64,000 nt of DNA from Jiella pacifica (GTDB lineage: Bacteria; Pseudomonadota; Alphaproteobacteria; Rhizobiales; Rhizobiaceae): assembly GCF_010500815.1 (NCBI RefSeq), contig NZ_JAAAMG010000023.1, positions 30,199 through 94,198 of the forward strand, written 5' to 3'. The notes beneath the pieces were generated by a model that saw only the letters and a list, made by a program, of their open reading frames with translations, made no database searches and was not told the DNA's origin. The position numbers and the translations under genes are program-made. Below are positions 8,794-18,168 of this stretch, piece after piece (the stretch's first letter is position 1; every line of letters begins with the position of its first letter).

Positions 8794-9903
8794 TCAGCCC
8801 CAGACGGACCTCGCCACCTCGACGCAGCGCTCCAGCTTGCGCCACTGGTCGTCCTCGGTGAGGTCGTTGCCGTGGGCGGTGGATGAGAAGCCGCACTGGT
8901 GGGAGAGGGCGCACTGGTCGAGATCGACGAATTGCGCCGCCTCGTCGATGCGCTTCTTGACGAGATCGGCCGGCTCGACCTCGCCCGACTTCGACGACAT
9001 CAGGCCGAGGACGACGGTCTTGCCCTTCGGCATGTGGCGCAACGGCGCGAAGTCGCCCGAGCGCTCGTCGTCATATTCGAGGAAGAAGCCGTCGATGGCC
9101 ATCTCGTTGAACAGGATCTCGGCGACCGGCTCGTAGCCGCCGGATGCGACCCAGGCGCTCTTGAAGTTGCCGCGGCACAGATGGACCGAGATCACCATGT
9201 CGGACGGGCGGTCCTTGATCGCGTCGTTGACGAGCCGGCAGTAGAGGCGGGTCAGATCGTCCGGATCGTCGCCGCGCTTGGCGGTGCGCTCGCGGATCTC
9301 CGGATCGCAGAGATAGGCAAGGTTGGTGTCGTCCATCTGCAGGTAGCGGCAGCCGCGATCGGCGAGATCCTTGATCTCTTCCCTGTAGGCGGCGGTCAGG
9401 TCGTCGTAGAAGCCTTCGAGATCGGGATAGATGCTCGACGAGATGGCGTCCCGCCCGCCGCGGAAATGCAGCATCGAGGGAGCCGGGATCGAGACCTTCG
9501 GCGTCCGGGTGACGACCGATTTCAGGAAGTCGAAGTCGGCCCCCTGGATCGCCTGAGAATGCGCGATCTTGTCGTTGACGTGCATGGTCGGCGGCGCGAA
9601 GCCGACCTCCTCGCCGTTGTCCTTGCGGAAATGCGTCTTGAACTCGCCGTAGGTCACGTCGACGCCGTCGAGCTTCTCCAGGAAGTCGACGTGGAAATAG
9701 GTCCGCCGGAATTCGCCGTCGGTGATGCCTTCGAGGCCGACGTCCTCCTGGCGCTTGACCACCTGGCTGATGCAGTCGTCCTCGATGGCGCGCAGTTCCT
9801 CGGCCGGAAGCTTGCCGTCGGCAAAGGCGGCCCGGGCCTTCTGCAGGCGCTCGGGGCGAAGGAAGCTGCCGACGTGGTCGGCCTTGAACGGGGGTGTCGT
9901 CAT
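8794..9903 (-). CDS. MetE C-terminal-domain-like homocysteine methyltransferase
   Basis: 369 residues starting MTTPPFKADHVGSFLRP, a hallmark of the YxjG/YxjH-type branch of cobalamin-independent methionine synthase. Likely zinc ligands are His241 and Cys243 (SVHLCRGN), Glu276 (FFLEYD) and Cys337 (SHQCGFS). It lacks the N-terminal half found in full MetE (about 750 residues), so it is a 'core' enzyme whose methyl donor may not be methyl-THF. A good Shine-Dalgarno (AGGAGA) precedes the ATG. It is monocistronic and divergent from the TRAP operon. Proteins of this class are usually annotated as methyltetrahydropteroyltriglutamate-homocysteine methyltransferase. Confidence 0.85.
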   Translation of the reverse strand: MTTPPFKADHVGSFLRPERLQKARAAFADGKLPAEELRAIEDDCISQVVKRQEDVGLEGITDGEFRRTYFHVDFLEKLDGVDVTYGEFKTHFRKDNGEEVGFAPPTMHVNDKIAHSQAIQGADFDFLKSVVTRTPKVSIPAPSMLHFRGGRDAISSSIYPDLEGFYDDLTAAYREEIKDLADRGCRYLQMDDTNLAYLCDPEIRERTAKRGDDPDDLTRLYCRLVNDAIKDRPSDMVISVHLCRGNFKSAWVASGGYEPVAEILFNEMAIDGFFLEYDDERSGDFAPLRHMPKGKTVVLGLMSSKSGEVEPADLVKKRIDEAAQFVDLDQCALSHQCGFSSTAHGNDLTEDDQWRKLERCVEVARSVWG

Positions 9904-10228
9904 CTCTGTCTCCTACCTGACGTCCGGCTCGAGACGGCCGTGTGGCTCCGGAACTGGTGCAGGCAGGTCCCAAGACCACGCCAGCCATGATGAGGACACC
10001 ACACGATCCTCCCAATTATTCTCCAGACTGATGACCTGGAGGTTATGAAAACTGCCAGCAAAGTCATTTTACCGACTTCTTTGTTCATATCATTGATGTC
10101 TGGCCGCCGTACAGGGGCAACCCCGCCGCGAGGTCGTTGCTTTGCGACGGCGTTTCGCTCACCCTTGCCGGCAACACCGCATTCGCGCCGGAGGAGGCGC
10201 GGCGCGCGGCAGCCAAACGGGAGGAACC
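9904..10228. other. Divergent regulatory region, MetE-like gene / TRAP operon
   Basis: 325 bp without a gene. The stretch around 10040-10100 is clearly more A+T-rich than its surroundings and probably holds promoters for one or both directions. I could not recognise a SAM or SAH riboswitch by eye, although the methionine-related gene makes that worth testing. GAGGAACC directly before the dctP ATG contains its ribosome binding site. Confidence 0.45.
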
Positions 10229-11341
10229 ATGTTCAAGACGACATTCAGGGCAGCGCTCGCTGGCGCCATCGTCGCCGCGGCGACCGGCTATGCGGCGGCG
10301 CAGGACGTGACGCTGCGCATCCATCAGATGCTGCCGCCCCAGGCGACGATCCCGCACGACGTGCTGGTGCCGTGGGGCGAAGCGGTCGCGGAGCAGTCCG
10401 GTGGGCGGATCGCCATCCAGCATTATCCGTCGATGCAGCTCGGCGGCACGCCGCCCGAACTGTTCGACCAGGCCCGCGACGGCGTCGTCGACGTCATCTG
10501 GACCGTGCTCGGCTACACGCCGGGTCGCTTCCCGAAGACCGAGACGTTCGAACTGCCCTTCATCATGACCGATGCGGTCTCGACCTCCGAAGCGCTTCAG
10601 GAATTCGTCGAGAAGAACGCCATGGACGAGTTTTCCGACGTCCATCTGCTGGCCGTCCACGCCCACGGGCCCGGCCTCTTCCACACTAAGGATCCGATCA
10701 CCAAGCTCGAGGATCTGCAGGGCATGAAGATCCGCGGCGGCTCGCGGGTGATCAACGAACTCCTGACCAAGCTCGGCGCGACGCCGGTGGGCCTGCCGGT
10801 CCCGGCGGTGTCGGAGGCCCTTTCGAAGGGCGTGATCGACGGCACGACCATCCCCTGGGAGGTGACCCTGCCGCTGCGCATTTCCGAGCTCGTCACGAAT
10901 CACACCGGCTTTGCCGGCGACAACGGGCTCTACACCCAGACCTTCGCCATCGCCATGAACAAGGACGTCTATGAGAGCCTGCCGGACGACCTGAAGAAGG
11001 TGATCGACGACAATTCCGGCATGAAGCTCGCGCGGATGGCCGGCGAGGCGATGGCCAAGCAGGACGCTGTCGGCGAGAAGAAGGCGGAGGACGCCGGCAA
11101 CGACATCGTCACCCTCGACGAGGCCGAGACCCAGCGTTTCAAGGACGCCAGCGACAGCGTTATCGAGGAATGGGTCGCCCAGGGCGAAGGTCGCCAGGCG
11201 CTACTCGACGACGCCAAGGCGCTGATCGCCAAATACACCGAGCAGAACGCCGGAAACGCCGGGGACGCAGAGAACTCCGGCAAGGCCGAGGACGCCGACG
11301 GCATGACGAGCGCCATGCCGGCCGAGACCGAGAACAAATAG
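10229..11341 (+). CDS. dctP: TRAP transporter solute-binding protein (DctP family)
   Basis: 370 residues from the ATG at 10229 (Shine-Dalgarno GAGGA). A cleavable signal peptide (MFKTTFRAALAGAIVAAATGYAAAQ) sends it to the periplasm. The core has DctP features including 'GGRIAIQHYPSMQLGG', 'MKIRGGSRVINELLTKLGATPVGLP' and 'VIDGTTIPWEV'. The C terminus is a low-complexity Asn/Ala/Glu tail beyond the normal family end. It captures an organic acid-type ligand for the DctQM permease; the ligand cannot be deduced. First gene of dctPQM, separated from dctQ by a strong hairpin. Confidence 0.92.
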   Translation: MFKTTFRAALAGAIVAAATGYAAAQDVTLRIHQMLPPQATIPHDVLVPWGEAVAEQSGGRIAIQHYPSMQLGGTPPELFDQARDGVVDVIWTVLGYTPGRFPKTETFELPFIMTDAVSTSEALQEFVEKNAMDEFSDVHLLAVHAHGPGLFHTKDPITKLEDLQGMKIRGGSRVINELLTKLGATPVGLPVPAVSEALSKGVIDGTTIPWEVTLPLRISELVTNHTGFAGDNGLYTQTFAIAMNKDVYESLPDDLKKVIDDNSGMKLARMAGEAMAKQDAVGEKKAEDAGNDIVTLDEAETQRFKDASDSVIEEWVAQGEGRQALLDDAKALIAKYTEQNAGNAGDAENSGKAEDADGMTSAMPAETENK

Positions 11342-11362
11342 GCGCATCGCTCGGATGAACGC

Positions 11363-11394
11363 GGGGCGGGGTCGGCTTGGTCGGGTCCCGCCCC
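11363..11394 (+). terminator. Intercistronic hairpin dctP-dctQ
   Basis: GGGGCGGG (11363-11370) pairs perfectly with CCCGCCCC (11387-11394) across a 16-nt loop, just after the dctP stop. There is no T run. It may act as an attenuator or as a 3' stabiliser that keeps the binding-protein mRNA more abundant than the permease mRNAs, as is common for binding-protein operons. Confidence 0.5.
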
Positions 11395-11500
11395 CCGGCT
11401 GGCTGGATGTCGCCAGAGCGTCATCTGCCTGTCCGGACGCGGGTTCGGCAAGGCGCGGGCGCATCGGAGCGGGAGTGCGGGGCGTGAAGAGGGGGACCGG

Positions 11501-12061
11501 GTGAGCGAGACTGGGGATATCGTCAAGGAGGAGGGGATGATCGGCCGCCTCGTCGACGTCGCAGCTTCGGCGCTCGCCTTCGTCGGCGGACTGTTCCTGC
11601 TGTTCATCGTCGTTCTGACATGCGTCTCGATCGTCGGACGCGCGCTTCTCACCGTCGATCTGTGCTGCGGTCCCGTGCCGGGCGACGTCGAGATGATCGA
11701 GATCGCCTCGGGCGTCGCCGTGTTCTTCTTCCTGCCATTCTGCCAGTTGAAGCGCGGTCACGTGACCGTCGACATCTTTTCCGGGCTGATGGGGGCGCGC
11801 GGCGTCGCGGTGACGGATCTCCTGGGCAATCTCCTGATGACGGCCGCCGCCGTCATCATCCTCTGGCGGCTGGAACTCGGCTTTCAGGACAAGCTGCGGA
11901 GCGGCGAGACCACCTTCATTCTCGCTCTGCCGCTGTGGTGGGGCTATGCCCTGTCGCTGGTCGGGGCCGTCGCCTTCGCCTTCGTCAGCGCCTACACGCT
12001 GCTGCGCTCCTTCTTCGAAGTCGCCTCCGCCAAGGCTCCGGCCTCAAAGCATAACGGTTGA
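11501..12061 (+). CDS. dctQ: TRAP transporter small permease (DctQ family)
   Basis: 186 residues from a GTG start. Four hydrophobic segments are visible (about 23-45, 60-85, 103-123 and 147-170), matching the DctQ family's four-helix layout. It forms the inner-membrane permease together with DctM and uses a sodium gradient. Located between dctP and dctM with a 20-bp gap to dctM. A GTG/ATG alternative at codon 13 (MIGRLVDV) is possible. Confidence 0.88.
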   Translation: MSETGDIVKEEGMIGRLVDVAASALAFVGGLFLLFIVVLTCVSIVGRALLTVDLCCGPVPGDVEMIEIASGVAVFFFLPFCQLKRGHVTVDIFSGLMGARGVAVTDLLGNLLMTAAAVIILWRLELGFQDKLRSGETTFILALPLWWGYALSLVGAVAFAFVSAYTLLRSFFEVASAKAPASKHNG

Positions 12062-12081
12062 ACCGGCGTCTCTAGTCACTC

Positions 12082-13404
12082 ATGTCCAATCTCGAAATCG
12101 CCCTTCTGTCATTCCCGGTCCTGCTCGTCCTGATCTTCGCGCGCATGCCGATCGGGCTGGCGATGCTGATCTGCGGCTTCTTCGGCAACTGGCTGGTGCT
12201 CGGCCGCTTCACGCCGATCCTGGCGCAGCTGAAGACGCTGCCCGTCACGACGTTTTCGAGCTATTCGCTGTCGATCATCCCATTGTTCCTGCTGATGGGC
12301 CAGTTCGCCGCCAAGGGCGGCATGAGCCAGGCGCTGTTTCGGGCCGCCAACGGCTGGCTCGGCCATCGCAAGGGTGGCGTGGCCATGGCGGCGATCGGCG
12401 CCTGCGCCGGCTTCGGGGCGATCTGCGGCTCGTCGATCGCCACCGCCGCGACCATGGGCAAGGTGGCGCTGCCGGAACTGAAGCGCTTCGGCTATGACGG
12501 CGGCCTTGCCACCGGCGCCCTCGCTGCCGGCGGTACGCTGGGCATCCTGATCCCGCCCTCGGTGATCCTCGTCATCTACGCGATCCTGACCGAGCAGAAC
12601 ATCGCCAAGCTGTTCCTCGCCGCCGTCGTTCCCGGCGTCCTCGCCATGCTCGGCTACATGCTGACGATCGCCATCTACGTGCGGGTGAAGCCTGACTCCA
12701 GCGGCCTGCGCGACAAGGCGCCTCTGGCCGAGCGGCTGCGGCTGACCTTCGAGGTCTGGCCGGTGCTTCTGGTCTTCTTCCTCGTCGTCTTCGGCATCTA
12801 TTTCGGCTGGTTCACGCCGACCGAGGGCGCCGCCATCGGGGCCGCCGGCACCGGCCTGATCGCGCTTCTGAACGGCGGGCTGAAGGGCGGGGCGCTCGGC
12901 GAGAGCGTCCGGGAGACGGCGGTCGCGACAGGCATGATCTTCCTGATCATCCTCGGGGCCGGGGTCTACAACTCCTTCCTCGCCCTCAGCCAGCTGCCGC
13001 AGGAGGCGGCGGGCTGGGTCGTCGAGCAGGGATTCTCGCCCTGGATGGTGCTGACGGTGATCCTTCTCACCTATCTCGCCTTCGGCTGCGTGATGGATTC
13101 GCTGTCGATGATCCTCCTCACCGTGCCGATCTTCTTCCCGATCGTCTCCGGCCTCGACTTCGGCCTGTCGCCGGACGAGTTCGCCATCTGGTTCGGGATC
13201 CTGATCCTGATCGTCGTCGAGGTGGGGCTGATCACCCCGCCGGTCGGGCTCAATCTCTTCGTCATCAATTCGATGGCCAAGGACACGCCGATGATCCGCA
13301 CCTTCCTCGGCGCGGCGCCCTTCGTGGCGTCGGACATCGTCAGAACCGTGATCCTGGCGACCTTCCCGATCATCACGCTGTTTCTGGTGCGCTGGCTGTA
13401 TTGA
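12082..13404 (+). CDS. dctM: TRAP transporter large permease (DctM family)
   Basis: 440 residues of almost continuous membrane helices. It includes the DctM hallmarks 'GFGAICGSSIATAATMGKVALPELKRFGYD', 'GGTLGILIPPSVILVIYAILTEQNIAKLF' and 'VEVGLITPPVGLNLFVIN'. This is the main transport subunit of the TRAP system. Last gene of dctPQM; it ends 5 bp before the 3' end of the convergent HxlR gene. Confidence 0.95.
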   Translation: MSNLEIALLSFPVLLVLIFARMPIGLAMLICGFFGNWLVLGRFTPILAQLKTLPVTTFSSYSLSIIPLFLLMGQFAAKGGMSQALFRAANGWLGHRKGGVAMAAIGACAGFGAICGSSIATAATMGKVALPELKRFGYDGGLATGALAAGGTLGILIPPSVILVIYAILTEQNIAKLFLAAVVPGVLAMLGYMLTIAIYVRVKPDSSGLRDKAPLAERLRLTFEVWPVLLVFFLVVFGIYFGWFTPTEGAAIGAAGTGLIALLNGGLKGGALGESVRETAVATGMIFLIILGAGVYNSFLALSQLPQEAAGWVVEQGFSPWMVLTVILLTYLAFGCVMDSLSMILLTVPIFFPIVSGLDFGLSPDEFAIWFGILILIVVEVGLITPPVGLNLFVINSMAKDTPMIRTFLGAAPFVASDIVRTVILATFPIITLFLVRWLY

Positions 13405-13409
13405 CAGCG

Positions 13410-13802
13410 TCAGGTGTCCCGGTCGGCCCTGCGCGACGTCGGGCGGGCCTTGAGGCTGTCGAGGGCGTCGGCGTTCGACCGACCCCAGGCGTAGAGCAGT
13501 TCGACCGGTTCGACGAAGCGCTGGCCGAGATCGGTCAGCCGATACTCGACCGCAGGCGGAACGGTCCCGGCGACGTGGCGGGTGATCAGCCCGCTCGCCT
13601 CCATGTCACGCAAGGTTTGGGTGAGCATCTTCTTGGAAATGCCGGGCAGGCTGCGCAAGAGGACTCCGGTCCGCGCTTTTCCGCCGTGCCGGGCATGCAG
13701 CGTGTGAAGGACCATGCTGGTCCATTTCGTCGCGAAGATCTCCAGGATCCGGCGCGGCGCGCAATCCTCCCGCCATTCGGCTTCGTCGCTGCCTTGCTCC
13801 AT
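13410..13802 (-). CDS. HxlR-family winged-helix transcriptional regulator
   Basis: 130 residues if started at the ATG at 13802, which has AAAGGG at proper spacing and yields the typical HxlR length. A longer frame back to 13916 would overlap the divergent SDR gene. The signature is clear: 'ILEIFATKWTSMVLHTL', 'GVLLRSLPGISKKMLTQTLRDMEASGLITR' and 'PPAVEYRLTDLGQRF'. HxlR proteins bind DNA as dimers and often respond to electrophiles or phenolics. It lies head-to-head with the SDR gene (98 bp apart) and probably controls it. Confidence 0.9.
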   Translation of the reverse strand: MEQGSDEAEWREDCAPRRILEIFATKWTSMVLHTLHARHGGKARTGVLLRSLPGISKKMLTQTLRDMEASGLITRHVAGTVPPAVEYRLTDLGQRFVEPVELLYAWGRSNADALDSLKARPTSRRADRDT

Positions 13803-13900
13803 GCTGGTTACCCTTTGGTGGCTATGTCCCGTTTTGGTGCCGTCTAGCCGGTCCATGGTCTCGTGCATAGCTTCGTCTCGAACGAGATTGGAGAGACGAC

Positions 13901-14968
13901 ATGGCCAAGACGGCACTCATTGCAGGCGTCACCGGTATCCAGGGAAGCGCTACGGCGGATCGCCTCATCGCGGACGGCTGGACGGTCTACGGTCTCGCCC
14001 GCAATCCGTCCGACGATGCCGGATACCTGCCGGTGGCCGCCGATCTGCTCAATCCCGCTTCGCTCGGGGCGGCGCTGAAGGACGTTCGACCCGAGGTGCT
14101 GTTCCTCACGACCTGGCTCCGGCAGCCGACCGAAGCCGAGAACATCCGCGTCAACGCGGCGATGGTGCGCCATCTCCTCGACGCGCTCGGCCCGAAGGAA
14201 TCGCTGCGGCACGTCGCTCTGGTGACCGGCCTGAAGCACTATCTCGGCCCGTTCGAGGCCTATGCCAAGGGCAACTTGCCGAAGACGCCCTTCCGCGAGG
14301 ATCAGGGCCGGCTCGACGTGCCGAACTTCTATTACGCCCAGGAGGACGAGGTCTTTGCCGCGGCCGAGCGGCACGGCTTCGGATGGAGCGTCCACCGGCC
14401 TCACACGGTGATCGGCAAGGCCGTCGGCAACGCAATGAACATGGGCACGACGCTGGCGGTCTATGCCAGCATCTGCCGGGAGACCGGACGCCCCTTCCGT
14501 TTCCCCGGATCGGCCGTCCAGTGGAACGGTCTGACCGACATGACGGATGCCCGCCAGCTCGCCGCACAACTCGTCTGGGCCGCCGAGACGCCGGCAGCCC
14601 GGAACCAGGACTTCAACATCGTCAATGGCGACGTGTTTCGCTGGAGCTGGATGTGGCCCCGCATCGCCGCCTGGTTCGGCATCGAGGCGGAGGAATTCGA
14701 CGCCACCGTCCGCCCTCTCGAAGCCCAGATGCGGGACGATGCCGCGATCTGGCGGACGATCGCCGAACGGGAGGGACTGGCGGTGCCGCAGATCGAGAAG
14801 CTCGCCTCTCCCTGGCATACCGATGCCGATCTCGGCCGGCCGATCGAGGTTGTCACCGACATGTCGAAGGCGCGCAAGGTGGGCTTTTCGGCCTACCGGG
14901 CGACCGATGACTGCTTCTTCGAGCTGTTCGAGCAGCTGGTCGCCGACCGGATCATCCCGTCGCCCTGA
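13901..14968 (+). CDS. Atypical short-chain dehydrogenase (progesterone 5-beta-reductase/iridoid synthase-like)
   Basis: 355 residues with an N-terminal Rossmann glycine motif (AGVTGIQGSATADRLIADGW). The pattern 'VTGLKHYLGPFEAY', 'NFYYAQEDEVF' and 'SVHRPHTVIG' matches the PRISE/VEP1-like atypical SDR group, which reduces activated C=C bonds of enones with NADPH. The ATG has a clear GGAGAG site. Divergent from the HxlR regulator, so induction by an electrophilic enone or quinone is a reasonable guess. The physiological substrate is unknown. Confidence 0.85.
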   Translation: MAKTALIAGVTGIQGSATADRLIADGWTVYGLARNPSDDAGYLPVAADLLNPASLGAALKDVRPEVLFLTTWLRQPTEAENIRVNAAMVRHLLDALGPKESLRHVALVTGLKHYLGPFEAYAKGNLPKTPFREDQGRLDVPNFYYAQEDEVFAAAERHGFGWSVHRPHTVIGKAVGNAMNMGTTLAVYASICRETGRPFRFPGSAVQWNGLTDMTDARQLAAQLVWAAETPAARNQDFNIVNGDVFRWSWMWPRIAAWFGIEAEEFDATVRPLEAQMRDDAAIWRTIAEREGLAVPQIEKLASPWHTDADLGRPIEVVTDMSKARKVGFSAYRATDDCFFELFEQLVADRIIPSP

Positions 14969-15014
14969 GCGGCGCGTCGGGCAGTCCCCGCCGCGTCGTC
15001 GCGGCCGTCGGCGA

Positions 15015-16355
15015 TCAGGCTCCCGCCGGCGGTGCGAACGCTTCCTTCAGCTTCTTCGACAGGTCCTTGAACGGCTTGTCGGTGACCGGATTGCCCGGGT
15101 GCTGGACGAGATAATCGTAGATGTGCGGCACGAGGTCGACGGCCTGGTCGAGGGTGGCGTCCGAGCCGCGTTGGTAGCCGCCGAGGAGGCGAAGATCGCG
15201 GGTGTCCTCGAATCGCGAGATCATCGCTCGCAGCCGCGTCACCAGTTCGCGCTCCTGCGGGTTCCAGGCGCGGTCGGCGAGGCGGGAGATCGACTTGAGC
15301 ACGTCCACGGCCGGGAAGCGGCCCTGTTCGGCGATCGCCCGGTCGAGCACGATGTGGCCGTCGAGCGTGCCGCGGATGGCGTCGGCGATCGGGTCGTTGT
15401 GATCGTCGCCGTCGACCAGCACCGAGAAGACGCCGGTGATCGTGCCGGATCCTTCGAGGCCAGGACCGGCCCGCTCGAGAAGCTGCGGCAGTTCGGAAAA
15501 GACGCTCGGCGGATAGCCGCGTGCCACCGGCGGCTCGCCGGCGGCGAGCGCGACGTCGCGGGCGGCATGGGCGAGGCGCGTCACGCTGTCGATGATCAGG
15601 AGGACGTTCTCGCCCTTGTCGCGGAAGTACTCTGCGATGGCGGTCGCGGTCTTCGGGGCGAGGCGGCGCATCATCGGGCTCTCGTCGCCGGTGGCGACGA
15701 CGGTGACCAGCTTGTCCAGTCCGCCGGCCATGGTCTCTTCGAGGAATTCGCGCACCTCGCGGCCGCGCTCGCCGACCAACGCGACGACCGCCGTGTCGAA
15801 GCCTTGCGCCCGCGACAGCATGCCCATCAGCGTCGACTTGCCGACGCCGGAGCCGGCGAAGATGCCGATGCGCTGGCCTTTGACCAGCGGCGTGAAGATG
15901 TCGATCGTGCGGATGCCGGTCTGCACCGGGCTGCCGACCCGGCCACGCTTCAGGGCCGGGGGAGGGGAGCCATCGGCGATGCGCTCCTGTTCGCCCTTCT
16001 CCAGCGGCCCGTGGCCGTCGACCGGCTGGCCGAAGGCGTTGACGACGCGGCCCTTCCACGCGGCGCTCGGCGCCACGGTATAGGGGCCGATGCGCCGGGC
16101 CGGGCTCTTGACGCCGAGGGTCGAGCGGATGCCGAAGGGCTTGACCGTCAGGCTGTCGGATTCGATCCGCACCACCTCGCCGATCTCCTCGCCGGCTGAG
16201 CCCGGGCAGGAGATGCAGTCGCCGAGGCGCACGAATGGCGACAGGCCGGCGACGCGGAAGGCCTGCGGCCCGACGTCGACGATGCGGCCGGAAATCGCCA
16301 CACGCGGCATGTCCAAGCCTGAGAAGTCGGCCGTTCCCTCACGCGTCATGCTCAT
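15015..16355 (-). CDS. fliI: Flagellar export ATPase FliI
   Basis: 446 residues. F1-beta-like ATPase with Walker A GSGVGKST, the segment GERGREVREF, and Walker B 'VLLIIDSVTRLAHAARDVALA'. It energises flagellar type III export at the base of the basal body. Its start overlaps the flgF stop by 4 bp (ATGA at 16352-16355), so the two are translationally coupled. The 3' end faces the SDR gene 46 bp away. Confidence 0.96.
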   Translation of the reverse strand: MSMTREGTADFSGLDMPRVAISGRIVDVGPQAFRVAGLSPFVRLGDCISCPGSAGEEIGEVVRIESDSLTVKPFGIRSTLGVKSPARRIGPYTVAPSAAWKGRVVNAFGQPVDGHGPLEKGEQERIADGSPPPALKRGRVGSPVQTGIRTIDIFTPLVKGQRIGIFAGSGVGKSTLMGMLSRAQGFDTAVVALVGERGREVREFLEETMAGGLDKLVTVVATGDESPMMRRLAPKTATAIAEYFRDKGENVLLIIDSVTRLAHAARDVALAAGEPPVARGYPPSVFSELPQLLERAGPGLEGSGTITGVFSVLVDGDDHNDPIADAIRGTLDGHIVLDRAIAEQGRFPAVDVLKSISRLADRAWNPQERELVTRLRAMISRFEDTRDLRLLGGYQRGSDATLDQAVDLVPHIYDYLVQHPGNPVTDKPFKDLSKKLKEAFAPPAGA

Positions 16356-17086
16356 TTGGCACCTCCGAGCGTCTGGATGGCGTCGCCGAGGCTGCGCTCG
16401 TTCGACTGGATCATGTTGGCGGCGCTCTCGAATGCGCGCTGAAGCTCGATCAGCCGGGTCATCTCGAGGATCGGATTGACGTTGGAGCCTTCGACGAAGC
16501 CTTGCATCACGCCCGCCTGGGAGAAGTCGAGGGCCGGCTGTGCCGCCTGGTCGGGGATGACGCCGGAGGTGTCGAAGCGGCTGAGCTTCGCCGTCGCCGG
16601 GATGGTGAACAGGCCGACGGCGCCGAGCTGGCGGCCGGCCTGGGTGATCATGCCGTCGCGGGCGATGGTGACGGTGCCGCCATTGGGATCGAGCTGGATC
16701 TGCGCCCCACCGGCATCGACCAGCGGATAGCCGGTCAGGGTTTCCATCGTCCCGGCCTCGTTGATCCGCATCCGGCCGTCACGGGTGTAGACCACGCCGT
16801 TCGGCCCCTGGAAGCCGAACCAGGCATCGCCGGAGACGGCCATGTCGAGGGGGTTGCCGGTCTGGGTGAGTTCGCCGTTCCTGGTCGACAGGAAGCTCGC
16901 GCCCTCCGAAGCCAGGCTGATCGGCTCGGCGCCGAAGCCGTCGCCCTTCTTGATCATCTCGTCGAACTTCACTTCCTCGGAGCGGAAACCGGCCGTCCTG
17001 ACGTTGGCGAGGTTGTGCGCCAGCGTGTCGAGGCGGCGCTCGAGGGCGAGTTGGGCCGACAGGGCGACCGGAAGCGATGCCTCCAT
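16352..17086 (-). CDS. flgF: Flagellar basal-body rod protein FlgF
   Basis: 244 residues from the ATG at 17086, which has AAGAGG six bases upstream. The N terminus holds the rod/hook motif 'LDTLAHNLANVRTAGFRSE', and the C terminus holds 'GFVEGSNVNPILEMTRLIELQRAFESAANMIQ'. FlgF is a proximal rod subunit. First gene of the leftward flgF-fliI unit, divergent from motA with a 218-bp control region. The open frame extends upstream to 17284 without family similarity. Confidence 0.95.
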   Translation of the reverse strand: MEASLPVALSAQLALERRLDTLAHNLANVRTAGFRSEEVKFDEMIKKGDGFGAEPISLASEGASFLSTRNGELTQTGNPLDMAVSGDAWFGFQGPNGVVYTRDGRMRINEAGTMETLTGYPLVDAGGAQIQLDPNGGTVTIARDGMITQAGRQLGAVGLFTIPATAKLSRFDTSGVIPDQAAQPALDFSQAGVMQGFVEGSNVNPILEMTRLIELQRAFESAANMIQSNERSLGDAIQTLGGAK

Positions 17087-17304
17087 GATCATCCTCTTTT
17101 CATAAGGAGTGCGGGTGCCGAAGCGGCATGGGCCGACGGTCGGGCTCGGCGAGTGTCGGCCGGACAATGCCGTCGCAGGCTTGTCCCAGACTGAAAGGCA
17201 GGACCCTTGGATTTCAGGGATCGGCGAGGCGGCAAGGTCAAGGCTCGCACAAGCGCTTCTGCCGTAGGCCAGTCTTCGCAGCAACGGGTATGTGAAGGTG
17301 GATA

Positions 17305-18168
17305 ATGGGAATTGTGATCGGCCTCGTCGTGGCGCTCGCCGCGATGCTCGGTGGCTTCACCGCGATGGGCGGCCATCTGGCGGTGCTCGTCCAGCCATTC
17401 GAATACGTCATCATTCTGGGTACGTCGCTCGGCACCTTCATCATCGGCAACTCGGCCAAGACGATCAAGGACACCGGCAAGGCGATGGGCGAAGCCATCA
17501 AGAACAAGGTGCCCAAGCAGAGTGAATATCTCGAGGTCCTGGGCCTTTTGCACAATCTGATGCGCGAGATGCGCTCGAAGTCGCGCAGCGAGGTCGAGGC
17601 TCATATCGACGACCCGAAGGAGTCGACGATCTTCCAGGCCTATCCGAACATCATCAAAAACACCGCGATGCTGAACTTCATCTGCGACTATGCCCGGCTG
17701 ATCATCATCGGGAATGCCCGTCCGCACGAGATCGAGGCGCTGATGGAGGAGGAGATCCAGACCATTCACCACGATCTGCTCAAGGCGAAGCACGCTCTCC
17801 AGGACGTCACCGACGGTCTTCCGGCGATCGGCATCGTCGCCGCGGTTCTCGGCGTCATCAAGGCCATGGGCGCCCTCGATCAGCCCCCGGAAGTGCTCGG
17901 CCACCTGATCGGTGCCGCGCTCGTCGGTACCTTCGCCGGCATTTTCTTCTCGTATGGCGTGTTCGGTCCGATCGCCGCCAAGATCAAATATGTGCGCGAG
18001 AAGCAGGTCCGCGTCTTCGTCATCGTCAAGTCGACCCTCATCGCCTACATGAACGGCGCGATGCCGCAGGTCGCTCTCGAATACGGCCGAAAGGTCATCT
18101 CCGCGGCGGATCGTCCGACCATCGATCAGGTCGAGAACGAGACCATCGGCGGCGGCTCGGGTGCCTGA
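17305..18168 (+). CDS. motA: Flagellar motor stator protein MotA
   Basis: 287 residues. It starts [24 protein letters not shown], with four membrane helices and the large cytoplasmic loop containing the conserved charged segment around residues 80-110. The proline-containing '[18 protein letters not shown]' helix-3 motif and the '[13 protein letters not shown]' helix 4 are present. It forms the proton-driven stator with MotB, which is not in this window. First gene of the rightward motA-fliM-fliN-fliG-flhB unit. Confidence 0.96.
   Translation: MGIVIGLVVALAAMLGGFTAMGGHLAVLVQPFEYVIILGTSLGTFIIGNSAKTIKDTGKAMGEAIKNKVPKQSEYLEVLGLLHNLMREMRSKSRSEVEAHIDDPKESTIFQAYPNIIKNTAMLNFICDYARLIIIGNARPHEIEALMEEEIQTIHHDLLKAKHALQDVTDGLPAIGIVAAVLGVIKAMGALDQPPEVLGHLIGAALVGTFAGIFFSYGVFGPIAAKIKYVREKQVRVFVIVKSTLIAYMNGAMPQVALEYGRKVISAADRPTIDQVENETIGGGSGA

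Noticed and set aside
9904..10228. SAM/SAH riboswitch upstream of the MetE-like gene
   Set aside because: Looked for because of the methionine link, but no recognisable conserved core could be seen by eye; a covariance-model search would be needed.
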